Assembly: GCA_964621645.1 (NCBI GenBank)
Contig: CAZUMH010000117.1
Span: 1-8,818 of the forward strand
Direction of reading: 5' to 3'
From: CAZUMH01 sp964621645
Lineage (GTDB): Bacteria; Zhuqueibacterota; QNDG01; JAGLOF01
DNA: 8,818 nt
Below, in pieces: positions 1 through 5,993 of this stretch (positions within the stretch are counted from its first letter, which is position 1; each line of letters begins with the position of its first letter). The notes beneath the pieces were generated by a model. That model was not told the DNA's origin. It made no database searches and was given only the letters and a program-made list of their open reading frames with translations. A program made the translations under genes and the position numbers.

Positions 1-2
1 AA

Positions 3-698
3 AGGAACGAAGAGATGGCCCGTATGGAATCTGAGCTGCGAGCTGCGGACCGTCTTTCAGTACTGGGAGAGTTAGCCGCCTCATTGGCCCATGAGGTGCG
101 CAATCCTTTGGGATCGATGAAGGGTGCAGTGGATATTCTCAAGAAACGTATGCCCCGGGATGAGACGAGCCGGGAGTTCTTCCAGTTGTTGCGAAAAGAG
201 ATGGACAGGCTGAATACGGTTGTTGACAGCTACTTGAAACTGGCCCGCAAATCAAGGGGAGCAAAGGCTTCCTGCCATCTCAATAAAGCGGTAGAGTCGG
301 TTTTAGCACTGCTGGGACCGGAAATACGTCGGCGGGAAATCGGCGTCATCCGAAAGCTGACCGATGCGGATCCGGAAATACCCTTATCTGAGGTTGAAGT
401 ACAACAGGTCCTGCTGAATTTGCTGCTGAACGCCCTGGCGGTTCTGGATCCGGGGGGAGCTGTAACCATACAGTCCGCCATGGCTGATAACAAGATTCTT
501 ATCCACATTCATGATAGCGGGGCAGGGATCACACCGGATGCACTGAAGAAGATCTTTACTCCTTTTTACTCGGGACGCAAAGGGACTGGGCTGGGACTTT
601 CCATTGTAAAACGAATGGTGGAAGGAGCCGGAGGAACCATCGGAGTCGAAAGCCGGCCACGGGAAGGAACCACATTCACCATTGCATTTCCTGCTTAA
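3..698 (+). CDS. Sensor histidine kinase, catalytic C-terminal part (probably 5' truncated by the window)
   Basis: This is the kinase core of a two-component sensor, which autophosphorylates on histidine and passes the phosphate to a response regulator. The HisKA H-box reads SLAHEVRNPLGS, with the phospho-acceptor His codon at 90-92. The HATPase_c domain follows, with an N-box (LLNLLLNAL), a G1 box (DSGAGIT) and a G2 box (GTGLGLSIV). The frame is open from base 3, and the residues before the H-box look like the coiled linker that normally follows a sensor domain, so I treat the gene as partial. An ATG at 15 with AAAGGA at 1-6 could instead be a true start, giving a short 227-residue kinase. 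The response-regulator gene follows after 9 bases and is the likely partner. The input signal cannot be seen. Confidence 0.93.
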   Translation, partial: RNEEMARMESELRAADRLSVLGELAASLAHEVRNPLGSMKGAVDILKKRMPRDETSREFFQLLRKEMDRLNTVVDSYLKLARKSRGAKASCHLNKAVESVLALLGPEIRRREIGVIRKLTDADPEIPLSEVEVQQVLLNLLLNALAVLDPGGAVTIQSAMADNKILIHIHDSGAGITPDALKKIFTPFYSGRKGTGLGLSIVKRMVEGAGGTIGVESRPREGTTFTIAFPA

Positions 699-707
699 GG
701 GGAGACA

Positions 708-2048
708 ATGACAGAAAAGAAAACAACGTTGTTGCTGATTGACGATGATACCAGCCTCTGCCGAGTGCTGGAGCATCAACTGAATGAAGAGGGGTATGTC
801 GTTACCAGCGCCTCCGGAGGAAGAGAGGGCCTGGCACTGCATGGCAAAGAACATTTCGACATCGTCGTCACCGATATTGCCATGCCGGACATGAGCGGCA
901 TGCAGGTACTGGAAGAAGTCCGATCCCGGGATACTGACACAATAATCATTCTTATTACCGCCTATGGAACGGTAGAGGAAGCAATACGAGCCTGTCGTAT
1001 GGGCGCGGATGATTATATTACCAAACCTTTTGGTATCGAACAGCTGCTCTTTGTCATCGAGAAAGCGAGACAGTTGAAAAAACTGGAGAACGAGAACATT
1101 TCCTTAAAGGCGGAACTGGAACAGCGCTTCGGCCTGGAAAATCTGGTCGGCGGGAGTGTGGCCATGCAGGAGGTCTACCGGTTGATCAATAAGGTGGCCG
1201 CCACTGACACGACCGTGCTGATCCAGGGTGAAAGCGGCACCGGCAAAGAGCTGGTGGCGCGGGCTGTCCACACACTCGGGAAACGCAAGGGTAAGCTCTT
1301 CGTGCCGGTTGATTGTGCCGCCATTCCGGATACTTTAATTGAAAGCGAGCTTTTCGGACATGAAAAGGGGGCCTTTACTGGTGCCTACAAAGATCGCAAA
1401 GGTAAATTCGAATCGGCCGGAGAAGGAACGATTTTTTTAGATGAGATTGGTGATCTCAGGGAGGAGCTGCAGGCCAAGCTGCTGCGGGTACTTCAGGAGA
1501 AAAGAATAAGCCGGGTGGGATCGGACATGTCCATTCCAGTCGACGTCCGTATTATCTCGGCAAGCAACAGAGACCTGCAGCAGGCTGTCTTGGATGGTAA
1601 TTTCAGGAAGGACCTCTATTACCGTCTGGCTATTATAGTTATCGATCTGCCTCCTTTGCGGCAGCGGCGTGAGGACATTCCCGCCCTGACGCGCTATTTT
1701 CTCAACCGCTATGCAGGAAAACGCAAAATGTATATAGAGGATACTGCTCTGGAAAAACTGAAAAAATATGATTTTCCCGGAAATGTGAGAGAACTGGAAA
1801 ATATAATAGAAAGGGCTGTGGTACTGGCTGAAGGCGGGAGTATTACCCTGCATGAATTGCCGGGCCAACTCAGCGGCGATTCGATCTCTCTCCAGTCTGG
1901 AGAAGTCCTCGGTCTGGAAGAGATCGAAAAAAGAGCCGTTACGACTGCCCTTCGAAAATCCGCTGGAAACCAAACCAAGGCGGCTGAACTCCTGAATATT
2001 CCCAGACATATGCTTCTTTACCGAATGAAAAAATGGAATTTGAAATAA
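708..2048 (+). CDS. NtrC-family sigma-54-dependent response regulator
   Basis: This 446-residue protein is a phosphorylation-controlled activator of sigma-54 RNA polymerase. The receiver domain (about 1-120) has the acidic pocket at D12-D14, the phospho-acceptor D56 (TDIAMPD), T84 and K106. The AAA+ domain (about 145-385) has Walker A GESGTGKE at 174-181, the sigma-54 contact loop GAFTGA at 221-226 and Walker B TIFLDE at 241-246. The C-terminus carries a Fis-type helix-turn-helix (GNQTKAAELLNIPRHMLLYR). All key residues are present and the length is normal for the class. The start at 708 has AGGGGAGA just upstream and lies 9 bases after the kinase gene, so the two genes are co-transcribed. 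A sigma-54-like promoter and palindromes lie directly downstream, which makes the YHS-protein gene a candidate target. That link is inferred. Confidence 0.96.
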   Translation: MTEKKTTLLLIDDDTSLCRVLEHQLNEEGYVVTSASGGREGLALHGKEHFDIVVTDIAMPDMSGMQVLEEVRSRDTDTIIILITAYGTVEEAIRACRMGADDYITKPFGIEQLLFVIEKARQLKKLENENISLKAELEQRFGLENLVGGSVAMQEVYRLINKVAATDTTVLIQGESGTGKELVARAVHTLGKRKGKLFVPVDCAAIPDTLIESELFGHEKGAFTGAYKDRKGKFESAGEGTIFLDEIGDLREELQAKLLRVLQEKRISRVGSDMSIPVDVRIISASNRDLQQAVLDGNFRKDLYYRLAIIVIDLPPLRQRREDIPALTRYFLNRYAGKRKMYIEDTALEKLKKYDFPGNVRELENIIERAVVLAEGGSITLHELPGQLSGDSISLQSGEVLGLEEIEKRAVTTALRKSAGNQTKAAELLNIPRHMLLYRMKKWNLK

Positions 2049-2142
2049 GCTGAGCTTTTAACCAATCGGCTGACGGCAGTATCATTTTCAAAAGCAACTT
2101 CTTTCTTTCCTCATTGCCAGACTCCCGCGATTCCTGACAGCA

Positions 2143-2163
2143 TCGCTGAATATCCGGCAGCGA
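2143..2163. promoter_or_regulatory. Inverted repeat, candidate upstream activator site (distal half)
   Basis: TCGCTG at 2143-2148 and CAGCGA at 2158-2163 form perfect 6-base arms around AATATCCGG. The centre lies about 20 bases (two helical turns) before the centre of the palindrome at 2167-2180 and about 130 bases before the sigma-54-like -24 element. Paired upstream sites of this kind are typical for NtrC-class activators. Binding by the adjacent regulator is inferred. Confidence 0.4.
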
Positions 2164-2166
2164 GGT

Positions 2167-2180
2167 GGGGAATATTCCCC
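2167..2180. promoter_or_regulatory. 14-bp perfect palindrome GGGGAATATTCCCC, candidate activator site (proximal half)
   Basis: GGGGAATATTCCCC is fully self-complementary. It contains the GAATATTCC core that recurs at 2294-2302 and 2324-2332. Its centre is about 110 bases upstream of the candidate -24 element, within the usual range for sigma-54 enhancer sites. No T-tract follows, so a terminator role is unlikely. Confidence 0.45.
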
Positions 2181-2280
2181 AAAGAGGTAGAACGGGGAAG
2201 ATGAAATCCTTTCGCTCACCAACATGTAATTCCAATAAACACAATCATAAAGCATTGATACATCGTTCCATTCTTTGCTA

Positions 2281-2296
2281 TGGCATGATAATTGAA
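2281..2296 (+). promoter_or_regulatory. Candidate sigma-54 (-24/-12) promoter for the YHS-protein gene
   Basis: TGGCATGATAATTGAA matches the sigma-54 consensus TGGCACG-N4-TTGCA, with GG at 2282-2283 and the -12 dinucleotide exactly 10 bases on. The -12 position reads GA instead of the near-invariant GC, which weakens the call. Transcription would start near 2307, about 93 bases before the ATG at 2400. The sigma-54 activator encoded just upstream supports it. Confidence 0.45.
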
Positions 2297-2332
2297 TATT
2301 CCATTATGACATGAAGTGACTGAGAATATTCC
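2294..2332. repeat. Two direct GAATATTCC copies spaced 30 bp apart
   Basis: GAATATTCC occurs at 2294-2302 and 2324-2332, so the copies lie on the same DNA face (about three helical turns). A third perfect copy lies inside the palindrome at 2167-2180, a one-base variant (GAATATCC) at 2148-2155, and another perfect copy at 1994-2002 inside the regulator gene. The first copy overlaps the candidate -12 element and the second lies just past the expected start. This suggests operator sites, but no factor is identified. Confidence 0.4.
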
Positions 2333-2399
2333 AGGAACCGCGTCAAGGTTCAGGGGAATGACACTTTTTTAGGTGAATTTTGAAGAAAGGAGACAAGTA

Positions 2400-2927
2400 A
2401 TGGATAAGAAGAAGGGAATCACCATTTTTGCATCATTATTCCTGGGTATGTTGATGGCAGCGCCTCTTCTGGCGCAAGAAAAGACCGCCTGCGAGCAGTG
2501 CAGTCAGGGAATGGCGGCGGGGACGGTGTGCCAGGAGGACCAGATGAATGCTCCGGAGAAAGGTAATCAGGCTCTCTGCCCGATTATGGGTAACCAAATA
2601 AACAAGGAAGTCTACGTTGACTTCCAGGGAAAGCGCATCTACTTCTGCTGCAAAGGCTGTATTGCCACCTTTAATAAGGAACCGGAAAAGTACATGAAGA
2701 AGATGAAGGATGAGGGAGTTGTGCTGGCCAGCGCAGTCTGTCCGGTAACCGGTGAAGCGGCAAATCCTGAAATCTTCATTGAGCATGAAGGGACAAAATA
2801 TTATTTCTGCTGCGAGGATTGCAAGAAGAAGTTCCAGGCGGATCCGGATACATATCTGCAAAAGGACATGCAGGAGAAAAGTGAGAGCCATGTGATGCAT
2901 GAAAAGCAGGATGCCAAGCAGAAATAA
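2400..2927 (+). CDS. Exported protein with two YHS metal-binding domains
   Basis: This 175-residue protein has a Sec signal peptide (MDKKKG, then a hydrophobic stretch to about residue 25 ending PLLA|QE). A short Cys-rich segment follows (C31xxC34, C44). Two YHS domains come next: C60PIMG...YFC83CxxC87 and C114PVTG...YFC137CxxC141. The tail is charged and Met/His-containing. YHS domains bind metal ions and occur in metal-handling and redox proteins; the substrate cannot be read from this sequence. The start at 2400 has AAAGGAGA at 2386-2393 with good spacing. An upstream in-frame ATG at 2373 has no such site and would put charged residues before the signal peptide. The gene is flanked by a sigma-54-like promoter and an intrinsic terminator, so it is probably monocistronic and controlled by the adjacent two-component system. 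Confidence 0.85.
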   Translation: MDKKKGITIFASLFLGMLMAAPLLAQEKTACEQCSQGMAAGTVCQEDQMNAPEKGNQALCPIMGNQINKEVYVDFQGKRIYFCCKGCIATFNKEPEKYMKKMKDEGVVLASAVCPVTGEAANPEIFIEHEGTKYYFCCEDCKKKFQADPDTYLQKDMQEKSESHVMHEKQDAKQK

Positions 2928-2950
2928 TTATTCTTTAACAGGATGAAACG

Positions 2951-2980
2951 AAGGGCGGAGGTGAACTCCGCCCTTTCTTA
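2951..2980 (+). terminator. Rho-independent terminator of the YHS-protein gene
   Basis: AAGGGCGGAG at 2951-2960 pairs perfectly with CTCCGCCCTT at 2966-2975 around a 5-base loop (GTGAA). TTTCTTATTT follows. It sits 23 bases after the stop codon. On the minus strand the tract after the stem is poor in T, so it is less convincing as a terminator for the convergent msr gene. Confidence 0.9.
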
Positions 2981-3030
2981 TTTAACATGTATTGCCATCC
3001 TTTATTAGGTCTGTATTTTCCCCGGCACCC

Positions 3031-3966
3031 TTAGAAAATTTTGCGATAAGCATGGCAGTAGGGCTGCCCGCCTGTTTTGCCGTAATAATTCTGGTGGTAG
3101 TCTTCGGCCGGCCAGAAAACACCGGCCTTGGTAATTTCAGTGGCCACACTGTATCCCATGTCCCGCAGAAGTTTTTTCACTTCTTCCGCAGTCTTTTTCT
3201 GTTCATCATCCAGGTAAAATATCGCGGACCGGTACTGGGGGCCGATATCCGGACCCTGTCCGCCGATCTGGGTGAAGTCATGGGTTTCGAAAAAGAGCTT
3301 TACCAGTTCTTCATACGAAATCTTTTTCGGATCATACGTGATTTCCAATGATTCGGCATGACCGGTGTTTCCACGGCTCACCTGCTGATAAGTCGGATTT
3401 TTTACATGCCCGCCAGAATAGCCGACCCGGGTAGCAAGGACGCCCTTGCGTCCCCTGAACATATATTCGGTGCCCCAAAAACAGCCGGAAGCAAAAATCG
3501 CTTTCTTTTCTTCTTTCTTTATACCGGTCAGCGGCAGAAAATTAAGAGAGATTGAGTTAACGCAGTAACGCGTATCCTTGGGTGTAAATTTTTCACCGGT
3601 AAATACATGACCGAGATGCGCTCCGCAATTGGAGCAGACGATCTCGGTACGGATTCCATTCCGATCCGGAATCTGCTTTACAGCGCCGGGGATGGCATCA
3701 TCAAAACTGGGCCAGCCGCACTCAGAATTGAATTTATCCGATGAGTGGAAGAGAGGCTGGCCACACTGCTTGCAGAGATAATTGCCGTCCTCGTCAAACT
3801 TGTAATAGATGCCGCTGAAGGGGCGCTCCGTACCTTTGTCTATAATTACCGCTTTTTCAGCTTCTGTCAATTTGTTGTATTTCATTTTATCTTTCTCCTG
3901 GGCGAAGATTCCTCCGACAATAAGGAAAGAGAAAACCAGGAGGCTGATGCATGCATGTCCCTTCAT
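3031..3966 (-). CDS. msrAB: Exported bifunctional peptide methionine sulfoxide reductase, MsrB-MsrA fusion
   Basis: This 311-residue protein reduces both epimers of methionine sulfoxide in proteins: MsrB acts on the R form and MsrA on the S form. A signal peptide occupies residues 1-22 (hydrophobic, ending GGIFA|QE), so repair probably takes place in the envelope. The MsrB domain (about 29-147) has zinc cysteines C65/C68 and C111/C114, the conserved C83GWPSF, and catalytic C135 in RYCVNS. The MsrA domain (about 155-311) has catalytic C162 in GCFWG and a C-terminal C304 (GGQPYC), a candidate resolving cysteine. The chosen ATG at 3966-3964 has AAAGGGGG (minus strand, 3979-3972) five bases upstream. 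The longer frame from 3996 overlaps the end of the preceding gene and would bury the signal peptide. The gene lies 19 bases after the AOX-like gene and is probably transcribed with it. It needs an electron source across the membrane, which is not visible here. Confidence 0.95.
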   Translation of the reverse strand: MKGHACISLLVFSFLIVGGIFAQEKDKMKYNKLTEAEKAVIIDKGTERPFSGIYYKFDEDGNYLCKQCGQPLFHSSDKFNSECGWPSFDDAIPGAVKQIPDRNGIRTEIVCSNCGAHLGHVFTGEKFTPKDTRYCVNSISLNFLPLTGIKKEEKKAIFASGCFWGTEYMFRGRKGVLATRVGYSGGHVKNPTYQQVSRGNTGHAESLEITYDPKKISYEELVKLFFETHDFTQIGGQGPDIGPQYRSAIFYLDDEQKKTAEEVKKLLRDMGYSVATEITKAGVFWPAEDYHQNYYGKTGGQPYCHAYRKIF

Positions 3967-3985
3967 AATTACCCCCTTTAGTAAA

Positions 3986-4696
3986 TCAAGAATCATTCCT
4001 GTTTTTAATTTGCCTTCCTGTCAGTTTCTCGTATTCCAGCATCGATTCATGCATGTGATCTCTTTCATCCAGACCAATGCGGAGCATGAGGTCTGCCAGA
4101 GATTTCTGTTTGGGATAATAGGCGAAACTATTTAAGTCAACCGGAATATTCTCCCATTCCGGATGCTCTGAGACTAATTTCATATACTCATGCTCCGCAT
4201 GGGACTCGAAGCGGGCGTTGAGGCTGTAGGACCAGGCCGGACGCAATGCCATGAGAAGAAGTTCCAGCAGATAATAACTCCAAGACATTGCCCGGGGCAG
4301 AAGCGTTCCGCGGAAGAATCCCAATTTGATCTCCTGTTGTTCCATAAGCTCGTCCAGGATCATCAGGTGATACTGTTCATTATCCTGGGAACGCCTGGCC
4401 ATATCGGTAAAAGTGATAAGATCTTTAGCTATAGCGAATCTATCTTTATGATAGAAAAGAGTATAGAGCCTGGTGAAGAATTTGTAGGCATACATTTCCC
4501 AGGCTCTGTATGGATAGCGCGCCAGTATTTCAATGATCTTGAATTTAGAAAATGTGCGCTTTTTCCCGTAAAATATATCCATCATGATTATCAGAACCTT
4601 TAATATGAAGTTAACAGGAAGAAGCGGTGTGTTCAGCGTTTTTTCCTGCTCCTTTTTTAAGTCAAGCTCTTTCCCCATGGTCATCTCATATTTCAT
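3986..4696 (-). CDS. Alternative oxidase / PTOX-like diiron quinol oxidase
   Basis: This 236-residue protein resembles the AOX/plastid terminal oxidase family, interfacial membrane diiron enzymes that oxidise quinol and reduce O2 to water without pumping protons. The ligand pattern is complete: E56 in EILARYPY (compare LETIARVPY in PTOX), E107QYH110 in NEQYHLMILDEL (compare NEMHHLLIMEEL), E164 in ESHAEHEY (compare ESHAFETY), and E211RDH214 (compare DEAEH). The stretch LMALRPAWSYSL before ESHA also resembles PTOX. Hydrophobic segments at about 27-42 and 138-160 could dock to the membrane. The start at 4696 has AAGGAG 8 bases upstream. The longer frame from 4870 would begin upstream of the sigma-70 promoter at 4815-4843 and is rejected. 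msrBA follows after 19 bases. The PTOX comparison is from memory, and quinol oxidase activity is inferred from family membership. Confidence 0.82.
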   Translation of the reverse strand: MKYEMTMGKELDLKKEQEKTLNTPLLPVNFILKVLIIMMDIFYGKKRTFSKFKIIEILARYPYRAWEMYAYKFFTRLYTLFYHKDRFAIAKDLITFTDMARRSQDNEQYHLMILDELMEQQEIKLGFFRGTLLPRAMSWSYYLLELLLMALRPAWSYSLNARFESHAEHEYMKLVSEHPEWENIPVDLNSFAYYPKQKSLADLMLRIGLDERDHMHESMLEYEKLTGRQIKNRNDS

Positions 4697-4814
4697 AATA
4701 TCCTCTCCTTTATGGTCACTGATCAGGTCTTCGCTCTGTTGATCCCCCGCTCTACTATCATCCGGGGAAGCCTTTTTACGTGGATTTCCTTTCTCGTCTG
4801 AAATCCACTCATGA

Positions 4815-4843
4815 ATTGTAATCATTAAACGACAGAAAGTCAA
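4815..4843 (-). promoter_or_regulatory. Sigma-70 promoter for the AOX-like/msrBA operon
   Basis: On the minus strand, TTGACT (4843-4838) is separated by exactly 17 bases from TACAAT (4820-4815). Transcription would begin near 4808, leaving a leader of about 110 bases before the start at 4696. This position supports the shorter start of the AOX-like gene. A PerR-box-like sequence overlaps the -10 element. Confidence 0.75.
4816..4830 (-). promoter_or_regulatory. Candidate PerR box over the -10 of the AOX-like/msrBA promoter
   Basis: The minus strand reads GTTTAATGATTACAA. It matches the PerR-box consensus TTATAATnATTATAA at 11 of 14 defined positions, with the 7-1-7 layout centred on the middle G. 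Binding here would block the -10 element. It shares a core (AAyGATTmC) with the repeat upstream of perR. Binding by the adjacent PerR is inferred. Confidence 0.5.
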
Positions 4844-4863
4844 CAAAGTTCTAGGAAAATCGA

Positions 4864-4892
4864 TTGACATTCCCGATAAAATAAATTATATT
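4864..4892 (+). promoter_or_regulatory. Sigma-70 promoter for perR
   Basis: TTGACA at 4864-4869 is a perfect -35 element. It is followed after 17 bases by TATATT at 4887-4892. Transcription would begin near 4899, giving a leader of about 24 bases that contains AAGG at 4912-4915 before the ATG at 4923. It is back to back with the minus-strand promoter, with 20 bases between the two -35 elements. Confidence 0.8.
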
Positions 4893-4907
4893 AAGAACGA
4901 TTCCTAA
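4891..4907. promoter_or_regulatory. Inverted-repeat operator at the perR start site (candidate autoregulation)
   Basis: TTAAGAACGATTCCTAA has 7-base arms around CGA with 6 of 7 pairs matching. It covers the end of the -10 element and the expected transcription start, where a repressor would block initiation. It matches the classical PerR box only partly, but its AACGATTCC core resembles AATGATTAC in the PerR-box-like site of the divergent promoter. Autoregulation is common for Fur/PerR proteins. Confidence 0.55.
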
Positions 4908-4922
4908 GATTAAGGTATTTTA

Positions 4923-5354
4923 ATGAGCGGTCAACCTTTACAAAAATCAAGCAGAAAGCGGGACCTTGTGCTGCAGATTTTAAGATCGAGTACGGCTCAC
5001 CCTGCAGCGGAGTGGATTTATCAAAAAGCCAAAGAGCGGATGCCTTCAATAAGCAGAGGAACGGTATACCGGAATTTAAAGCTCCTCTGCCATAACGGTC
5101 AGAGCAGGGTATGCGCGGTACAGGATGGGGTGAGTCATTATGACGGTGATATGAGACATCATTATCATATTATTTGTACCGAATGCGGACGCATCGACGA
5201 TGTTCCTCATACTGCTGATCAGATCAGCTGTCATCAGTATGAGACACTTACCGGATACAGTATTCATTCTCACCAGGTTGAGTTTTACGGGATCTGCCAG
5301 GAATGCCGCCGGAAACAAGTGGTCCCGCAAAATAAAGGAATTGATGCTTATTGA
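4923..5354 (+). CDS. perR: PerR-type peroxide-sensing repressor (Fur family)
   Basis: This 143-residue metal-dependent repressor has an N-terminal winged helix (about 1-80, with HPAAEWIYQ and SISRGTVYRNLKLL as recognition region) and a C-terminal dimerisation domain. A structural zinc site is formed by C85xxC88 and C125xxC128. By alignment to Bacillus PerR, all five regulatory-metal ligands are present: H26, D74, H80, H82 and D93. PerR with Fe(II) at this site is inactivated when H2O2 oxidises the histidines corresponding to H26 and H80. The Asp at 74 fits the PerR pattern. The genes around it are all oxidative-stress genes, which supports PerR over an iron-sensing Fur. A promoter with an overlapping inverted repeat lies directly upstream, and rubrerythrin follows within a few bases. 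The assignment to PerR rather than another Fur subfamily rests on ligands and context. Confidence 0.87.
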   Translation: MSGQPLQKSSRKRDLVLQILRSSTAHPAAEWIYQKAKERMPSISRGTVYRNLKLLCHNGQSRVCAVQDGVSHYDGDMRHHYHIICTECGRIDDVPHTADQISCHQYETLTGYSIHSHQVEFYGICQECRRKQVVPQNKGIDAY

Positions 5355-5359
5355 AGAAA

Positions 5360-5851
5360 ATGACCAGAGAATATATCGTCAACGCTTTTCAGCGGGAATG
5401 TGAAAATCATTTCCGTTCACTGCTGTTCGCTGAGAAAGCGGAAGCTGAGGGTAAGACTGGCCTGGCGCGTATTTTCAAGGCGGTCGCCTTTGCGGAGCGA
5501 ATCCACGCCCGCATTTTTTTCGAACTGCTTGATGTATCTTGCGGCAGCGACAAAAACTTGATGAAGGCGCTTGAAGTAGAAAACTTTGATATAGAGGAAC
5601 ATTACCCAGCCTGCGATGCCGTCGCGAAACTGCAGGGAGAGAGGAGGGCCATTGAATCGATTCACCGGGCCATTGAGGCTGAAAAGACACATGCGCTGCT
5701 TTACGGTGAGGCAAAGGAACTGACTGACGAATCACTAAGGCAAAGAGCCGTCTCTATCTGTCCGGGCTGCGGCTCCCTGATAAACGGGGACGAGGAAGTG
5801 AAGGAGTGCTTTGTGTGTTTCACTCCCGCTGATCGCTTTGTGAAATTTTAA
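5360..5851 (+). CDS. rbr: Rubrerythrin with C-terminal rubredoxin-like domain
   Basis: Rubrerythrin reduces H2O2 to water at a diiron site, using electrons passed through a rubredoxin-type iron centre. The ferritin-like domain (about 1-125) shows E13, E46xxH49 (AFAERIH), an acidic segment around E79-E80 and E108xxH111 (AEKTHALLY). The C-terminus has two CxxC knuckles, C134/C137 and C150/C153. The second reads CFVCFT, without the usual Gly after the last Cys. The protein has 163 residues, within the family's usual size. I prefer the ATG at 5360, which gives the common N-terminus MT. A TTG at 5351 overlaps the perR stop and has AGGA at 5336-5339, so a coupled start three residues longer is possible. 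The gene sits in the perR operon, consistent with derepression by peroxide. Confidence 0.92.
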   Translation: MTREYIVNAFQRECENHFRSLLFAEKAEAEGKTGLARIFKAVAFAERIHARIFFELLDVSCGSDKNLMKALEVENFDIEEHYPACDAVAKLQGERRAIESIHRAIEAEKTHALLYGEAKELTDESLRQRAVSICPGCGSLINGDEEVKECFVCFTPADRFVKF

Positions 5852-5993
5852 GCGGAGATAAGTGAGGATAAGGTAAGGAACAGTGAGTAATTATGTGTTT
5901 GAATTTTTTCTATAAATCGATATATTATTTTACCTTTGCACCCTATTATTATACAGGGAGTATTGAACCGTCTTTCCGGGCGCTGATTACCAG

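Larger units (their letters stand above)
2049..2372. other. Non-coding control region between the regulator gene and the YHS-protein gene
   Basis: I see no convincing gene in these 324 bases on either strand. No good hairpin-plus-T-tract terminator follows the regulator gene; AAGCTGAGCTT at 2047-2057 is symmetric, but its loop is a single base. The region holds two palindromic elements at 2143-2180, a sigma-54-like promoter at 2281-2296 and GAATATTCC copies at 2170-2178, 2294-2302 and 2324-2332. This arrangement fits a regulated promoter for the downstream gene. Confidence 0.6.

Noticed and set aside
1437..2009. Minus-strand open frame opposite the response-regulator gene
   Set aside because: It lies antisense to the conserved AAA+ and helix-turn-helix coding sequence and shows no domain of its own.
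2373..2399. Upstream ATG at 2373 for the YHS protein
   Set aside because: It has no Shine-Dalgarno sequence, while AAAGGAGA is correctly placed for the ATG at 2400, which directly begins the signal peptide.
3967..3996. Longer start for msrBA at 3996
   Set aside because: It overlaps the end of the AOX-like gene, lacks the AAAGGGGG site that precedes 3966, and places ten residues before the signal peptide.
4141..4162. Inverted repeat CCGGAAT...ATTCCGG (7-base arms, 8-base loop), with a GAATATTC core
   Set aside because: It lies inside the AOX-like coding region, where the codons encode an ordinary surface segment. No T-tract follows, so it is probably coincidental.
4697..4870. Extension of the AOX-like gene to an upstream ATG at 4870 (58 more residues)
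   Set aside because: The added residues are low-complexity and charged with no AOX similarity, a strong RBS precedes the ATG at 4696, and the minus-strand promoter at 4815-4843 lies downstream of the 4870 start.
5912..5925. AT-rich quasi-palindrome ATAAATCGATATAT as an operator
   Set aside because: The match is imperfect, the surrounding sequence is very AT-rich, and it shares no core with the PerR-like sites, so chance is a good explanation.
5941..5958. CCCT...AGGG hairpin after rubrerythrin as a terminator
   Set aside because: The stem is only 4 base pairs with a 10-base loop and no T-tract follows.
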